This document shows, in pieces, positions 36,398 to 36,706 of a stretch of 36,706 nt of DNA. How positions within the stretch are numbered: the first letter of the stretch is position 1; every line of letters starts with the position of its first letter. A program made the translations under genes and the position numbers. Source of the stretch: Enorma burkinafasonensis (GTDB taxonomy: Bacteria > Actinomycetota > Coriobacteriia > Coriobacteriales > Coriobacteriaceae); the NCBI RefSeq assembly GCF_902150035.1, contig NZ_LR597514.1, positions 1 through 36,706 on the forward strand. Direction: 5' to 3'. The notes under the pieces are model-generated. The model worked only from the letters and a program-made list of their open reading frames with translations, searched no databases and was not told where the DNA came from.

Positions 36398-36706
36398 CTA
36401 GCGGTTCTTGTAGATCACGCCGTCGCCGAACACGCTGTCGAGCACGGACTTCATCTCGGCCGGCGCCATGTCCACGCCCATGAGGCCACCTTTGGCAGAA
36501 GACGGTGCCGGCTTGGGCGCGGGGGCAGCGGGCTCCGGCTTGGGTGCAGCGGGAGCGCTCGCGGGTTCCAGCTCCGGGGCGGCGGAAGCCTTCGGGGCGG
36601 GTGCGGGCTCCGGAGCGGGCGCGGGCGCCGTCGGCATCGAGGGTGCCGAGGGGACTGGCACCGGGGGGGGGGGGGCGGGGGCCGGCTGCGCCTGCGGTGC
36701 CAGTCC
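36398..36706 (-). CDS. dnaX: DNA polymerase III gamma/tau subunit, C-terminal end (partial)
   Basis: The open frame continues beyond the window. Its visible part is a Pro/Ala/Glu-rich linker (many APAP and EPAP units), followed by a short conserved end, MDMAPAEMKSVLDSVFGDGVIYKNR (as SVLDSVFGDG) before the stop. Position before ybaB and recR identifies it as dnaX; the clamp-loader ATPase domains lie outside. A run of 13 C in the coding strand (36663-36675) falls in the linker; the frame is open through it as given. Identification rests mainly on gene order. Confidence 0.8.
   Translation of the reverse strand, partial: GLAPQAQPAPAPPPPVPVPSAPSMPTAPAPAPEPAPAPKASAAPELEPASAPAAPKPEPAAPAPKPAPSSAKGGLMGVDMAPAEMKSVLDSVFGDGVIYKNR
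36663..36675. repeat. 13-base G/C homopolymer in the dnaX linker
   Basis: Thirteen G on the plus strand (C in the coding strand) encode part of a poly-proline stretch. Such runs slip during replication and sequencing; one added or lost base would shift the C-terminal reading frame. Confidence 0.85.

Overview
The window is high-GC DNA from an anaerobic actinobacterium. Codon and protein style, a single-chain pyruvate:ferredoxin oxidoreductase and the dnaX-ybaB-recR cluster suggest Coriobacteriia, probably a Collinsella-like gut organism (inference; no 16S gene is present).

Layout. Positions 1-5,530 carry a tRNA-Phe gene and ordinary chromosomal genes: larE, a HAD phosphatase, a LacI-family regulator with its own operator-promoter, coaX and a Nudix hydrolase. 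Positions 5,533-9,072 are nifJ. Positions 9,073-9,982 hold no credible gene but are rich in inverted repeats. Two unrecognised genes (9,983-12,046, minus) are divergent from a complete type 1 BREX phage-defence operon (12,544-27,593): brxA, brxB, brxC, pglX, pglZ, brxL. A three-gene operon runs convergently against BREX (31,381 back to 27,635): a membrane protein, a membrane-anchored Hanks-type Ser/Thr kinase and an FHA protein. It is followed by a cytoplasmic GH13 alpha-amylase, a zinc-ribbon membrane protein with an EF-hand-like loop and repeats, recR, ybaB and the 3' end of dnaX.

The most interesting part lies inside BREX. The pglX methyltransferase gene is divided into two open reading frames, 848 and 324 residues, which together match one full-length type 1 PglX. 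The cut falls in the linker between the specificity region and the conserved C-terminal domain. Between the halves is about 1.9 kb holding a small unrecognised gene, a multi-hairpin non-coding tract, and an opposing DUF3800 gene preceded by a structured leader that resembles the DUF3800-associated RNA motifs. Two LexA-like boxes (GAAC-N4-GTTC) lie immediately before the C-terminal half, which has its own ribosome binding site. GC content falls part-way through the PglX specificity region and recovers at the start of the C-terminal half, so specificity region and insert look like one acquired cassette. An SOS-linked, two-piece PglX is a testable hypothesis.

Other structure: three intergenic elements, each 140-141 bp between outer GTTC and GAAC ends, share arm architecture and a central ACCGCAGG, and look like one family of palindromic repeats. 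Palindromes of the form GTTG-NN-CAAC occupy the region between brxA and the divergent unknown genes, and a 14/16 match to one of them precedes the kinase operon.
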